Positions 15,285 through 27,200 of a stretch of 64,000 nucleotides of DNA are shown here, in pieces. The position numbers and the translations under genes were made by a program. The notes beneath the pieces are model-generated. The model made no database searches, had not been told where the DNA came from, and was given only the letters and a program-made list of their open reading frames with translations. Numbering within the stretch: the first letter of the stretch is position 1; every line of letters starts with the position of its first letter. Where the stretch lies: assembly GCF_018320785.1 (NCBI RefSeq), contig NC_054869.1, forward strand, positions 14,518,698 through 14,582,697. Direction: 5' to 3'. Source of the DNA: Cheilinus undulatus (taxonomy: Eukaryota; Chordata; Actinopteri; Labriformes; Labridae).

Positions 15285-18200
15285 TATATACACTATACAT
15301 ATATATAGACACTGATTTCTACAGCATTTCCTAAATAACAATGAGGGAGTTCATAAAAAGTAGGCATGTGCGGTAATATAGAAAATTGAGGATTCATCCC
15401 ATGAAATCAGTGACAGGATGATTGGGATCAAAACCAATGTTGAAACCGGTAAAGATGCACCGCCCTAATCTGTTAATGCATGTTAGATTGCAGGAAAGGA
15501 GAAAAGACAGTCAGACAGGTAGAGGAGCATAACAATTTCTAAATTCCTCATGACTCTGGGAAAGCTGTTTGAAGCTGGGATGTTGTCTAAGATCTTGAAA
15601 CATCTTTGATTTTAAATTCAGGGGACATCTTCTGTCCGCTGCAATGAATCTGCTTTCCTGTGATTTGTGTTTAAACAAGAATTATTTATATCCTTCCAAA
15701 AAAACAGATGTAATTAAAGTGAAACTGCACCAGCCTTTTGATGTGACAGATCAGGAGCGATGTCTGAAAAAGACTAAGGCAGCAAAACAAAGCTTTGATA
15801 CCTGAGACAGAGAAGGTGTGGGTGCAGCTGTAGAGAAGAGCCAGCTCTCCAAACATGTCTCCTGGCTCTATTGTGAGAAGCTTCAAGCCATCTTTTGTCA
15901 CGTCCAGCCTCCCTTCTGATAAGAAAAACACAGTCAGCAAAGAAATAAAACACAATTTTACAAAGAACTGTTATGTGCTTTCTTTTGCTTGTACAATCAA
16001 CAGATATGTAATTGTCTCTGAGCCAAACAAGCCCACAAAGGACGACAAGAGAATAATAGGTAGCAGACACTCTTCATTAGCTGTTGCATTACAAATGCAG
16101 CCAAGATTCCTGAGGACAATCAAGCTCTGATAAACTGCAGCCAGGCCGAATCAGAACCTCTTTTCTCTTGTCTTTTGTGTTAAGCTGACATCTTAACAGG
16201 AAACATCAATGTGGGACACATGCTCTTTCCTAAAGTGTGGTTTTCATGCTGTAACATGCAGCCTGATAACTAACGATAATCTCATTGCATTGTTCTCATG
16301 CACCTATCTCCAGGGAAATTAATATTAATATAGCTGTAAACAGATTTACCTTCTACAACATAAGCTTGAGCCCCGTTGGTCCCCTCCTGGATGACATAAC
16401 AGCCCTGATTGATGGTGCTTGGATACATACAGGCTGTGATGGCAGTGATCTCTCCTTCATCAAGGTTCTTCAACAAGTCATTTTTCAAAAACACTGCCCG
16501 AATCAGTCTCTGGGACCTGAGGGCATGGAGAAAAGGTAATGATCTAACACTGAAGCTCACGTTTTCAAACACTTTCATTTAATGTGAGACTGTAGCCACG
16601 ATCAGAAATAAATTGAATCTGAGTATTGAGGACAAAAGAATGTGATGCTCAAGCATTTTAAAGACAGATTTAATGGCTTCAGAAGGAAAGGGAAAACTGT
16701 GTGCTCTCACTCCTGACTTTTGTCACAGCTTCTGTGTGAAAGCACGGCCAGAGTCACCGGGTCCAGAGTGAGGTGCTCGGATATGATGGTTTTCCTTTTG
16801 ATAGCCGGCTTGTGCTCTGTTTGTGCTGAACAAGCTACAGGAAAAACACACAGTTAGTAAGGGTTCAAAGGTCATATACAGCCACCTGCTGATGCTTTAA
16901 AATGAATTAAATAGGGCTGTCAGCATAAATGCATTTGTAAAGACACGATTAAGATGCATTAACTCTTGGATACCCAAGCCAATTTTAGCTTTTTTTGGTC
17001 CACCTGTATTTTTAATGCATAAATGCATGTAGAATATCAATCTTTTAAGCACAACCAAGATGTAGACATCTATTTTTTCAGGATAACCTGAACTAGCAGA
17101 ATATGCAAGCTGCAACTATGTCAGATGGATGTATCAAAAGTTGTATGACCAGAGAGACGAAGTGAAAGAACAATACAGAAATTTAATTTCATAGAATGTT
17201 GTAATAATAACAGACAGATCAACAATGAACAAGACTTTTCACATCTGCATTTGGTTCCTTCAGGCCTTGTGTATCAGGAGAAAAATAATCCTAACAAACA
17301 TACAGCAAAAACTATCACTATCATTAAAAAAAACAATTCACATAACATACATGTGGTATTTCAGTGTGTAAAATGTCTTTAGCTGACCTGAAATCATCCA
17401 GGCTCTATAGTAAAAGTTACTAAGCATCCTGGAAGCCTACCAAATAGACAAGCTTCCCTTAATTTGCAAAGGAGATGCAACAGGGTCGCTTGTTTGCTTG
17501 TTTGTTTTAATCTTTTACTTAAAATAACTAATATCAAAAAACTTGCCTAATACAGAAGCTAGCAAGCAAGCTAGCATAGTTAAATGCTCGTCAAGATGCT
17601 GACTAGTGATTGGATGAGAGGTTAAGCTGATGACTTCCCCTGATTGGAGGGCGGGATGTGCCTTTGAGACAAAGTTGAGGGCACAAAACACCAATGAGCT
17701 GATACCAACACTGCTAAGTTTATTATCCCCCAAAAAACATTATAAATAGTTGTAATATTGTAGCTTTGGCAAGGGGATTTGTAGTATCAAAGCTCCGAAT
17801 ACACACAACGCTTTGTGAGATATTACAAACAACGCATGCGCTTCTGCTTGGAATCATTGGCGATGCAGCGGGGTTTGGAGGATCAACTGCATGCATTATT
17901 GTCCTTTTCAGCACACTGTAGTTATCTTCCTGCAGCAACAGTGATTACAATAGTCACGCCACTGTTACCAAATGTCTCATTTCAGTTTAAAAACTCACAT
18001 ACAGCTTGTTAGACAAGTCAGAAGGCACCCTGTAATATCAAACATCTCACCTTTTTACTGTTATTTCCTTTTCAATCCATAGCAAGTCTCTTTTTCCATG
18101 GCATAATCTTTGATCTACCAGAGTTCATCATAATCTTTCAAAATAAAAGCAGGTCTGAATCTAAACAAGAAGGTAACTACTCTTAATTTAAGAAGGTAAA

Positions 18201-18547
18201 TCAAAATTTAATCTAAAATAGTTTCATGTTCAAATAATGGAGTTTGAAAATGGGACAAAAAGGAGATAAACTACAATTATAATAATAAAATTCTGAGATT
18301 AATCACCACTACAAATTCTAACTGTTGACAGTCCTATTAAAGTATAATGCAGTTTACCTGCTCCAGCGTCAGAGGATCCTGGGAGAGGGACTGTTGCTCG
18401 GTAACGATCCAGTTCTTCCTGCAGTCTCCGAATGAGTTCATCCTTCGTATCTAACTCCAGCTCCAACTCATCTATGAGAGTGTCCCGCTGGCGAAGCTCC
18501 TCAATCTTAAGTTGTAGGGCAAACTGCAGGTCCCGAAGGGTACCCAT
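4215..18547 (-). CDS. cGMP-dependent protein kinase 1-like, probable pseudokinase
   Basis: Nineteen coding exons join into 683 codons: 18547-18358, 16834-16711, 16516-16350, 15915-15802, 12690-12585, 10674-10611, 10313-10236, 10056-9962, 9800-9735, 9638-9561, 9468-9372, 9269-9130, 5641-5552, 5446-5305, 5224-5061, 4964-4842, 4600-4538, 4446-4380, 4298-4215. All phases agree, and human PRKG1-beta is of similar length (about 686). The start MGTLRDLQ and a leucine zipper (residues 4-48) are PRKG1-beta-like. A pseudosubstrate-like KRKTIIS follows, then two cyclic-nucleotide domains (about 105-233 and 234-345) and a kinase domain (about 375-640) with an AGC-type tail ending [14 protein letters not shown] (Asp501), the T-loop Thr534 and APE are kept. 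The P-loop reads AIGEFGHV, the VAIK lysine is Arg407, and the DFG position reads GSR (519-521). In site A the conserved Arg is His193; site B keeps Arg317-Thr318. The gene is a PRKG1 paralogue, so no exact symbol is given. Expected role: cGMP sensing or scaffolding rather than catalysis (inference). Confidence 0.92.
5865..6180. repeat. Short interspersed repeat, family shared with 44.5 kb
   Basis: The block from CAATTAATCCATAGTA to the GATCACAGCTGG motif is closely matched, in the same order, by 44545-44665. That includes the phrases GGTGCAACA(A)GCTTTAAGCTATAA and CAGCTGATC. A third weaker match is near 199-300. It is a non-autonomous repeat with no coding capacity, in an intron of the PKG-like gene. 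Confidence 0.6.
6330..7643 (-). mobile_element. Tc1/mariner-like transposon relic
   Basis: Lies in the intron between PKG-like exons 12 and 13. The ends are inverted (GTGCATCTGAAA on the left, TTTCAGATGTAC on the right), and subterminal tracts such as AAGTGAAACTTCTATATAT and AAGTTTCACTTTTTAATT also mirror each other. The body resembles the antisense of a fish Tc1/mariner transposase: [22 protein letters not shown] and [11 protein letters not shown] appear on the minus strand, in different frames, with stops. Long internal pieces are missing. Not active; family placement is by recollection of fish repeats. Confidence 0.75.
11187..11747. repeat. MITE with GC-rich terminal inverted repeats, copy 1
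   Basis: The left end TAAAGCCAGGTGCACACTGC and the right end, read in reverse complement TAAAGCCGGGCATATACTGT, form imperfect inverted repeats of about 26 bases. No transposase remains. A second copy with the same ends is at 56930-57588. Superfamily not assigned. It lies in the intron between PKG-like exons 5 and 6. Confidence 0.6.
11780..12240. repeat. Uncertain non-autonomous repeat with C-run
   Basis: A stretch beginning GGTGTAGCTAGGGATTTTAGG and ending near CCCCGTGCTACTCC shows partly mirrored ends. It contains a run of about 14 C near 12014-12028 and a GTTGATCAACT palindrome-like pair near 12067-12100. No coding capacity. Probably a decayed DNA element. Confidence 0.35.
14640..15200. 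mobile_element. Truncated hAT-like copy related to 59665-61208
   Basis: Two blocks match the hAT-like element at 59665-61208: an AATAGGCCTA...GATCGGTTAATTTTCAAGAAA block (14664-14785 against about 59790-59950), and the tail with TTTCAAGTT..., CTTGTAAATTT-like phrases and ATTATGTTTCTAAT (15010-15195 against about 60940-61070). The outer ends are not found here and the copy runs into an A-run and an AT repeat. It sits in the intron between PKG-like exons 4 and 5. Confidence 0.55.
15201..15308. repeat. A-run plus (TA)n microsatellite
   Basis: Sixteen A followed by about 90 bases of nearly pure TA dinucleotide with a few interruptions (GTATA, ACATA, CACTATACAT). It lies inside an intron of the PKG-like gene, at the end of the hAT-like copy. 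Likely to be length-polymorphic. Confidence 0.95.
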
Positions 18548-18550
18548 TAC
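18548..18550 (-). other. 5'UTR end of exon 2 and start-codon context
   Basis: On the minus strand the acceptor TTTGTAG is followed by GTA and then the ATG at 18547. The first coding exon therefore has only three untranslated bases and must be joined to an upstream non-coding exon. The start was chosen because MGTLRDLQ matches the PRKG1-beta N-terminus. Confidence 0.7.
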
Positions 18551-19471
18551 CTACAAACAGGCACAAAACAATGCAGGATGCATCTCTTTCTGGCATACAC
18601 ATACTGTACATCAAAATAATCCCATATAAAGAGTGGGTCACAATGTTATATTTGGATTTCTGTCTGCATTAAATCTCTTTTGCAGCCAGATTCTTAAAGC
18701 TGGACTGATAATCTCATTCATCTGCCTCTCTTAAAATGATCTATATTTGAATTTAAAGTGCAAATGATGTAAATGAGGAATCAGTATATTTGCTACAGCT
18801 TGGTTTAGAATGCACAGGAGAGTTTTCTGGATGTTTCTTACACATATCCACATAACTGCTTGATACAGAGACAGAAATACAGGCAGGGATGCATGTTAGG
18901 AATCTAGACTATAACACTGACAAATATACACACAGGTAGTGATATCAAGATAATAAAAAGTTTGATGACATTACTTCAATTGGCTGAATGAAAATGTCAG
19001 GTAAATCCAATGGTACATTTCCTGTGCAATAAAAAGAAGAGCATGAATCTTTTCCTGTTGGAGATTGTAATACCTCTCACGGCACTTGGTTTTGTTAGCG
19101 TTCATGCACAAATACAGCATGCCTATTCAATCGCTGTGTTAGTCTACTGTAATAAGATGTAGAAATTCAAGGGCACTTTTAAAATCACCACAGGAGTGCT
19201 AAAATCAAATAAATGAAACGCCCCAGACAAGGTCATCACAGGCTTTTCATTAAGTCTAACACAGTTTGCGTCCCTGAAGGAATAAAATATAGATGTTTTC
19301 ATTTTGGGTCGCACGTGCGCCTGAAGCCATACCCGCACATAGAGCCTCTGTATTCAATGAGTGGTGTCGTATAAAGAGAAAACGACGTTTTATGCCTTAA
19401 CTAAACAGTTTGGAAACAGTGATTGATGCTCTCCCCTGTAAAATCACCGGACAGTATTTCACGTCACTCAC

Positions 19472-19600
19472 CTCATTCAGCCGCTCTGCCCTCAGTAAAG
19501 TCCTCCTCACTTGTCCTCCACAGATTTCTCCCCGCGTGTCAACAGACAGCCCGCTTTACAGGTGCTCATCTCCTCTGTACCCGCCCGAGCGAAAGATGCT
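19472..19600 (-). other. Probable 5' non-coding exon of the PKG-like gene
   Basis: On the minus strand a strong donor (GAATGAG then GTGAGTGAC) ends a stretch richer in G+C than its surroundings, about 0.9 kb upstream of the first coding exon. Its 5' limit is a guess. This would place the promoter near 19.6-19.8 kb, transcribing away from ubl4a. Inferred from the donor and position; RNA data would decide it. Confidence 0.45.
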
Positions 19601-21119
19601 CCTCTTGTTGCTCGAGGCTGGTCAGAGCTGGGCACAGACAGCGGGTAATCACATGACCAAGACAGAGGAGACCATCCGGGAGGCTGTAATGAGAAATGCA
19701 GCTGCTGGATGACAATTGGGTCAGAGGGTCCTTGGGGTATTTCCGAGCACATGGGATCGGTGTGGGTTTCGGGCACACAGAGTGGTGAGCATCAATCACA
19801 CAAGTCCCCTGTTGTATGGCACATGACAGAGAGATGAAAGGTCGACTGTGTGAACTCTGCTTTAAGATAACCTGATCACATACATGCTGACAGCCCTAAT
19901 ACTAAATTCAAACAAGCGTTTTTTTTTATTTCAGGATATGTGATATGGCCAAGAAGAACTACAACAATATATTTTCATCAGATATACTAAAGGTCTCTTA
20001 ACCATTATTTTTCAATGACAAAGGCCTACGTCACAAAGCCTATATTCAATTAAATAATTTGGGTTATGTTCATGTTGTAAAAGGCTGTTTGACCTAAAAA
20101 CTGTTCCTGGTTATACTACTTCAATAATGCGTATCATTGAAGTTTTAATAGTTGGCTACTATGCTAACCTTGCAAAGCAGATGGATAGATCTCCCTGTTT
20201 CTCACTGGCAAAACCATCTTGCAAAGCTCCCATCTGAACGTTTAGGCCCGGTTAGAAAGTGACAGGACCAATCACTGTCTATGGGCAGTACTTTCTGGCT
20301 TGGTGTTCATGACATAAGCAAGCAGCAACAAGAGGTTGACTTGGTGCAATTGTAGCAGAAGCCATTTGCATGGATGTTGCTGATGCGCCAGTTTTATCAG
20401 AACTTGACGACATTTCTTCGTTAAAAGAAGAACAAAGAACAGCACTGAGTTGTTTTCTTTTCAAAAACAACAAAAGTCTTGTACTGACATGTCTACAGCC
20501 GCCATGGTTCCCTTTATGAAGTTCTTTATGGAGTTTACTCCTTTGGCGCAGCTTAGTAGCGACTACGTCACGTGTTTTGTTGCTCTGATTGGCCCATAAA
20601 GATGTGACAGACAGAACGTTCATCCAATCACCCTCTGAGTTCTTCTTCTTTTTTTTTTTTTTTTTTAGGCTCTGCCCTTTCCCAAACGCTGCCTGTAGGT
20701 GGTTTCCCAAATGGATGTGTGAAACAAATCCAGCTGGCGTGGCAGGTTACCTGTATGCTGAAGTCACATTAGGAATATATGACAAGCACCTTCATTTTAT
20801 CAGAGAAAAAACCAAGAAGGCTAACTGTGTAATATTACTGACACCACACTTCAGGATTTTTTGGGCAATAAAATATTGAAAAAGCCTTGAAACAGGATAA
20901 TTATAGCAATAAAACATGTGACAGCCCAGAATTATGAGGCAACATTTTAAATCATAACCAAGTATTTGGCAAAAGATAAGTCAGTTTGAACTTGAGATGG
21001 GACAAGCAATATACTCGAACAAAGAGATGGTGAAATATTCTTCAAAATAAAAGCACATCATAAACTTTTGCCACATGTTTTTCCCAGGCAAACATTTGTG
21101 GCCCACTAAAAATGGCCAT

Positions 21120-21660
21120 GCAACAAAGGTTATAATAGTTTTGGATTTTTCATTAGTTTCTGTTTTTATTTCGTTGTCACCTTCTGTGTTTAATTTCAGT
21201 TAAGTTATTAGTTTTGACAGCTGGTTTGTTAGTTTTTCCGGATAGATGTCGGGGCTGAGTGAACGTCATACATTTTTAAAAACATATTTAAACAGGCTAT
21301 TTTTCACTTACCATTTTATTTACCTAATAATGCTGTTTGAATACAACTCCAGACATAAAACAACCACTGGGTGAAGTCTTAACCAATCAGATCAGGCAAT
21401 TTTACACTCCCCAGACTTGGGTGTCGGTGCCAGTCAGTACGGTTGTGTCAAAGACTAAAACTAAAGATATTTTGTCTCCATTTTTATTTTATTTTAGTTA
21501 GTTCTGTAAGCACACTATACAGTTTTAGTTTGTTGTTTTTTGTTTGTTTTTTTTGTAAAGCTTAGTTTTTATTTAGTTTCTGTTAGCTAAAATAATTTTT
21601 TAATTGAAGTTTTAGTTATTAAGTTAGTTTTATTTAGCTATAACAATTTTGCTTGCAACC
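21120..21660. repeat. TTAGTTTT-rich interspersed repeat
   Basis: Both ends are enriched in variants of TTAGTTTCTGTTTTTATTT and TTTTAGTTAGTT, with a unique-looking centre (21240-21430). This is the look of a non-autonomous fish DNA element with low-complexity ends. No coding capacity; family not named. Confidence 0.35.
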
Positions 21661-21989
21661 CACTTCTGGGTCAGTACCCATCTGTTGAGAAACATGGGCT
21701 CACATGAGGCTCTGGAGGAAACAAAAAAAAAAACAAAAAACAAAACTCTACTTCCAGTGACGCTTTTACCACTAAAATCTCATGTCTGCCTCTCACTAGA
21801 GAGACTGAATAGAATGAACCAGGCAGACTAAAGGGAATGGACTAGATGGACAGAACGGAACAAATCAGACAGACAAAATGGAATAAAATATATAATTCAA
21901 GTCAAAAACAACCTAAATTTTTGGAAGGAATTAATACAAAAAGACAAATAACAAAAACCTGACCTTTTGTTTTCATTTTAACATTCAGT

Positions 21990-22830
21990 CTTTTTGGGTA
22001 GAAGTCTATATGAGTGTACACTATACTGTTTTCACAACATTTGCTCACCTTTTCATTCAAAAATGCTTAAAGTCTGTTAGATTATAAGGACATTTCCTGT
22101 GCACAGCCCGGACTTTGGCTAGACCATCCCAAAACCTTTATCTTGTTTTGGTGAAACCATTCTTGTGTAGATTTGGATATATGCATTGGGGCAATTTCAG
22201 ACACTCAGTGTGGAAATTGGCCCTTCATTTTTAGCTTTCTTGCAGACACCTGAAATTTTGTGCCAAAACTGACAGGAATTCAGAACTGATCATGGATCAG
22301 TCCACCTTAACTTAACCCCTAGTTTCAGCTGAAGAAAACAGCTTAAAAGTATGATGCTGCCCCGCCTTATATTGCTGATGATGTACACTTTTGTTTTTGT
22401 TTCAAACATAATGATGGCCAGAAAGTTCAACGTCTGTCTCATCAGACTATATCACATTTTCCCACATTGCATTTGGGAAACCTATTGTATAATGTTGTCC
22501 GTTTTTCTTCTTAAGAAAATGCTTCCATCTGGCAAAATCAGTCCATAACCAGACATTTGTACAAGACAAAAGACCCATGGTGAAGCATAGTGGGGACAGC
22601 GTCATACTCTGGGGTTGGTTTTCTTCAGCTGGAGCTGGGGTTTTATTTAAGGTAGATGGATTTATGATCCGTTCCAAATACCAGTCAAATTTTAACACAA
22701 AACTTTCAGGTATCTGCTAGAAAGCTGAAGATGGTTTGGGAATGGTCCAGCCAGAGCCCAGACCTAAATCCTGCTGAATATCTGTGGGAAGACACAAAGT
22801 GACTTTGAACAGGAACTATCCTCAAAATCT
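21990..22830. mobile_element. Degenerate Tc1/mariner-type relic
   Basis: The right part reads on the plus strand as broken transposase: HGEA-GDSVILWGWFSSAGAG-like near 22580-22640, and QSPDLNPAEYLWED-like near 22755-22795, the usual block before the last catalytic Glu. The left part looks like the antisense of related sequence, so the relic may be rearranged or be two nested copies. Frames are broken throughout. Confidence 0.6.
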
Positions 22831-22984
22831 GAAAGATTTTAAATTAGGAGTGGGACTCAGCCCTCTCAGGGGTTACTTTGTCCTCTATATGTGCAAGGCA
22901 TGCCTTAATATAATTTAAAGTGCTACATCGGCTGCATTTTTCAAAAGCCAAACTTCCAAGAATATTTCCTAATTGAAGCCCAAT

Positions 22985-23640
22985 ATGTGACAGGTGTAAA
23001 CAGACTTCTGTTACAGTATATCATATGTTCTGGTCATGTTCAAAACTTGTCCCTTTCTGGTCATAATTTTTTGACACCATCTCAAAGTCTTATGGCTGCA
23101 TGGTTGTGCCCAGTTTTACTGTTGGTATCTTTGGTGTTTTCTCAGCTCCGGCAGGAGTGGACTTTCCTCCTTACTTTCAGAAGGTTGTTGCTTTTTCTTC
23201 TTTAATTGCTAGTTCTATTCTGTTTAAATGGAAAGATGAAATTCTTCTATCACACAACCAATGGATAAAAGATATGATGCAGGATATCAGACTGGAAATA
23301 ATAAGATGCTCCCTAAATGGATCTACTAGCAAATTCTTTAAAACCTGGGACCCACTCATGAACTATATTAAGAACTTACCTGACCTGAAACTGTGAACTT
23401 GTATTGCTACAAGTGATCTGTCCTATTAACATTTAACATTTATCAAAAAGAGTGTTTTTTGTTTGCTCTTAGATGAGGATTTGTCTGAATGTTATCTGTA
23501 TGTTTTGTTTTCTATCCTTGATGGTTTCGCATGAAAATTGGACGATTTGTCCTCAATTTTTAATTCACGTGTACTTGTCAGTGTCATGTTCTGTTATATG
23601 AAACTTGTTTTTAAATAAAGTGTTAAAAAAATCTGAAAGA
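22985..23640 (+). mobile_element. L1-type LINE 3' end relic
   Basis: A frame spanning 22990-23396 ends in FKTWDPLMNYIKNLPDLKL. Upstream phrases resemble HMFWSC and SSILFKWKD, the usual C-terminus of teleost L1 ORF2 proteins. It is followed by a 3'UTR and an AATAAAG plus A-run tail near 23613-23632. A frameshift near 23095-23110 separates two pieces. The copy is 5'-truncated, as is typical for LINEs. Confidence 0.65.
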
Positions 23641-24228
23641 TTTTGAGTCCTTTGAAAGGAAGAGTTGGAAAAGGTTGCCAGTTTGAGAAAGGTTGCACTG
23701 ATAGACTCCTGCCCAAAAGAATGAATGTAATGAAATCAAAAGGTGCTCTAATAACGTGTTAGATCAGGGGTTTGCATTTTTATGCAAGCATATGTTGATA
23801 TTTTAGTTCGTTTATTCCTCCTAAAAGATTTCGGTTGTTTTTTCAATGGATTTATAAGAGTTAAATGTCAGATTAAAGGAAGAAAAAGTTCTGAAATTAT
23901 ATATCCTAATTTTTTACGTCACGAACTGTAGCATTTTACCATGGGTGTGTAGACTTTGGAGCCACTGTACCTTCATCGTCATTTCTGTTTTTGGGGCATA
24001 TTCCACGTGGAGCAAATGAAACTCCGGCCAGAGGGTGGCAGCAGTGTCCTCAATCCGGCTGCAACCATTGCAAATCCCTGCTGCCGTAGAAGACGATGGG
24101 CTGTTGACAAGGGAAGAAGCCCTTTGGCTAACTCGAGCTAGCAAAGTAACGCTATTTGGTTAGATTTTGTTTTTTAACACCTGGACGTGTAAATTTGTGG
24201 TTGTATTTTGTTTACACTATCATAGAAA

Positions 24229-27200
24229 ATGATCCTTACCGTGAAACCGCTACAAGGAAAAGAATGCAGTGTACAGGTAAGCTGAGGACTGAATGGCAAC
24301 CAAGCTCACCGCTAGTTGTTAGCCCGCTAACGCTAGCGTCATTAGCAATAGTATGTAGCGTTAAAAATAGCAAGATTGCTACCTTGTTAGCCGTGTCACA
24401 TGTTGAACAACACGTGTTTTCATTGTGTTTAACTAAGCTGTTGTGAAATATAGCGTTCAGTAAGTAAATTTGATGTAGATATTCTAAGGATACGTCACAT
24501 TTCGCTCAGTCATGGATCAAACCCCGGTTAGCTAGCCTACTGGCCCCATCTTTCAGAGGTACACTAACGTTTTCGGGATTTTTCTTTACGGTGTCATTGT
24601 CCAAAAAGCTATTTCTCAGTTCTTGTTTAGTCCAGTAGGTGACCCCTAGACTTTTAAATGAAAATGTTAATGTTAGAAGAAGAACACGCCGAAAGCTACA
24701 CATTTGTACACACAGGCAACAACCTGAGAAAGAGAGCGAGTTTATCTTGTTTGCTTGTAATATTACTGTAGTGACAACAGGACAGAGTGTTGAAAATACA
24801 TAAATTTTTAAAATTCATCAGTGTTCTGCTGCATTACTGTAAACGATCTATTGAAGTTATATATAATTGCGCAGTATTAATGCTGTAGCAACTAGAATCT
24901 AAAACATTTGATATGTTGAGAGGTAATTCACTCACCGATACAGGAATTACAAGAGAAGGGACTCAAAGCACTATGCAAAGATTTAGTTGTCAAAACAAAG
25001 TGTAACACCCATCTTTGCTCCTACTTTTTAATGTGTTTGACATCTGACATGTCTCCAGTGCTCTTTAAACAAACACCACCACTATAGCCCAGCAGCTTTT
25101 TGTCCCAAAGCAAAAGAGCCAGCCTTTTGATGAGATTCTACAACTTTGCTCACCCTGTCTGCACGAATTACCGCTTTATTGTTGCTCTTTAATTCAAAGC
25201 AGGTGCAAAGGAAAAGTTTCACTCCACTCTTCCACTCTTCTGTTTGATATCCTGCAGCTAATTAGAAAAGGAGATTGTCTGTCCAAATATACTTCTTGTT
25301 GTGATCGGTGTAAGTGCAACATCACTTTGTTGTTCTTCCAGGTGACTGAAGATGAAAAGGTATCCAAAGTAAAGGAACTTGTGTCTGAACGTCTCAACAT
25401 ACCAGCAAACCAGCAGCGGTTGCTTTATAAAGGAAAAGCACTTGCAGGTATATTTTTTTCATCGGTCAGATGTTTCATAACCTTTGTGCAGAAGAATAAT
25501 TGCTTGATCCACAGATCTGCCTAGTACATTGATTAAACGTTTAAATTTTTGATGATTGCATGCATACTCTATTTCCTTCCTCAGATGAACACAGATTGAG
25601 TGATTACTCCATTGGGCCAGAGGCTAAATTGAATCTGGTAATCCGTCCCTTGGGAGAGAGGACTGGAGCATCAGGAATGGCTGCCAGCAGCAGCAGCAGC
25701 AGTAGTGGCTCACAGGGACGAGTGTGGCAGACTGTGTCAACTATCCTTGCAAGACATTTTAGTCCAGCTGATGCAGCAAAGGTCCATGAACAGCTTATTA
25801 AGGTATATTTGATTATCCATTTTACAATGATATGTATAGTTCCTAAATTGTTTATTTAAAGTTTTTTTGATGAAAACACTGGTGGTTGGAGACGTAAAAC
25901 AAAAGGGCAACATCAAATCCATGTTTGGAGACTATTGGCTCATACTCTGTGTGTTGAATATACATGGGATAGTGTTGTCAGAAGTAAATATTTGTCCATA
26001 CATGCAAATACACAGACATAAGATAATTCACAAAGCCAAGAGGGCAAAACAAACAGAAAACAAGATAATATTTATATTATTAATAATAATAGCTTATTTG
26101 GACCAGAATAAGACACTCTGTTATCCTTTCCAAAGAACAAACTTAGTGAAGTAAATAGCAGTGCTCTTCAGTATTGACCACATGTCCTTCCTTTTGAAAA
26201 TAAAAATAATCTAAAAAAATAATTATTATACAGTTGGACAATAATTTTAACAATTGGGCAGCTCCAGAACATTTACCCCAGTGTTGCACCAACAATCTTT
26301 CTCAACCAGCATCTGATGTTTAACTGCCCTTTCTGTTAGTATCCATACCTACTTGAATTCGGAGGTCTGGTTCTACAAGGGTATATATTCATATTTGCTG
26401 TTCACATCTTCTAGAAATATGACAGAGCAATTCAACTGTTTTTTTTTTTTTTTTGTCCTCTTTAGCCCAATTTCAGTATTATATCCTTGATACATACAGT
26501 GCCATAAAAAAAGAGTTTGCCCCCTTTCTGATTCTTGATTTTTTTGCATATTTATTACACTTAAATGTTTCGGATCATCAAACCAATTTTAGTATTTCAC
26601 AAAGACAACCCAAGTAAATACAAAATGCAGTGACTAAATGATGATTTTATTTGTTAAGGGGAAAAAAAATCTTAACCTATCTGGCCCTATGTGAAAAAGT
26701 TATTGTGCCCCCTCTTGCTAAATCATGAGTTAAATGTGATTAACCACAGTTCTGGAAAGCTGAGTTCAGTTTTACTGGCCACACCCAGGCCTGACTGTTG
26801 CCAGATTTTTTGAATCAAGAAATCACTTAAATAGACGCTGTCAGACAGTGAAGTAGGCTACAAGATCTCAATAAGAAACGCATCATGCCGTGATCCAAAG
26901 AAATTCAAGATCAAATGAGAAACAAAGTGATATTAATCTATCAGTCTGGAAAAGGTTACAAAGCCATTTCCAAGGCTTTTGGACTCCAGCGAACCATGGT
27001 CAGAGCCATTATCCACAATTGGAGAAAACTGGGAACAGTGGTGAACCTTCCCAGGAGTGGTTGGCCAACCAAAATTACTCCAAGAGTGCACAGACAGCTC
27101 ATCCAGGAGGTCACAAAAGAACCCGGAACAACATCCAAAGAACTGTAGCCCTCACTGGTCTCAGTGAAGGTCAGAGTTCACAACTCAACCAAAAGAAAGC

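Larger units (their letters stand above)
19601..24228. other. Gap between PKG-like gene and ubl4a
   Basis: No exon chain found. Contents: a promoter-proximal region for the PKG-like gene, an oligo-T tract near 20650, an AT-rich repeat at about 21120-21660 rich in TTTTAGTT phrases, a Tc1 relic (21990-22830) and an L1 relic (22985-23640). The last 200 bases before 24229 are probably the ubl4a promoter and 5'UTR. A 143-codon minus-strand frame at 20279-20710 contains a lysine run from the oligo-T tract and no recognisable domain. Confidence 0.6.

Noticed and set aside
4215-18547. Reading the PKG-like locus as a processed or decayed pseudogene
   Set aside because: It has introns, consensus splice sites at all 18 coding introns, one continuous frame and a conserved C-terminal tail; random decay would have broken these before selectively removing catalytic residues.
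20279-20710. 143-codon minus-strand frame with lysine run
   Set aside because: The lysines come from an oligo-T tract; there is no domain, no splice partner and no convincing start context.
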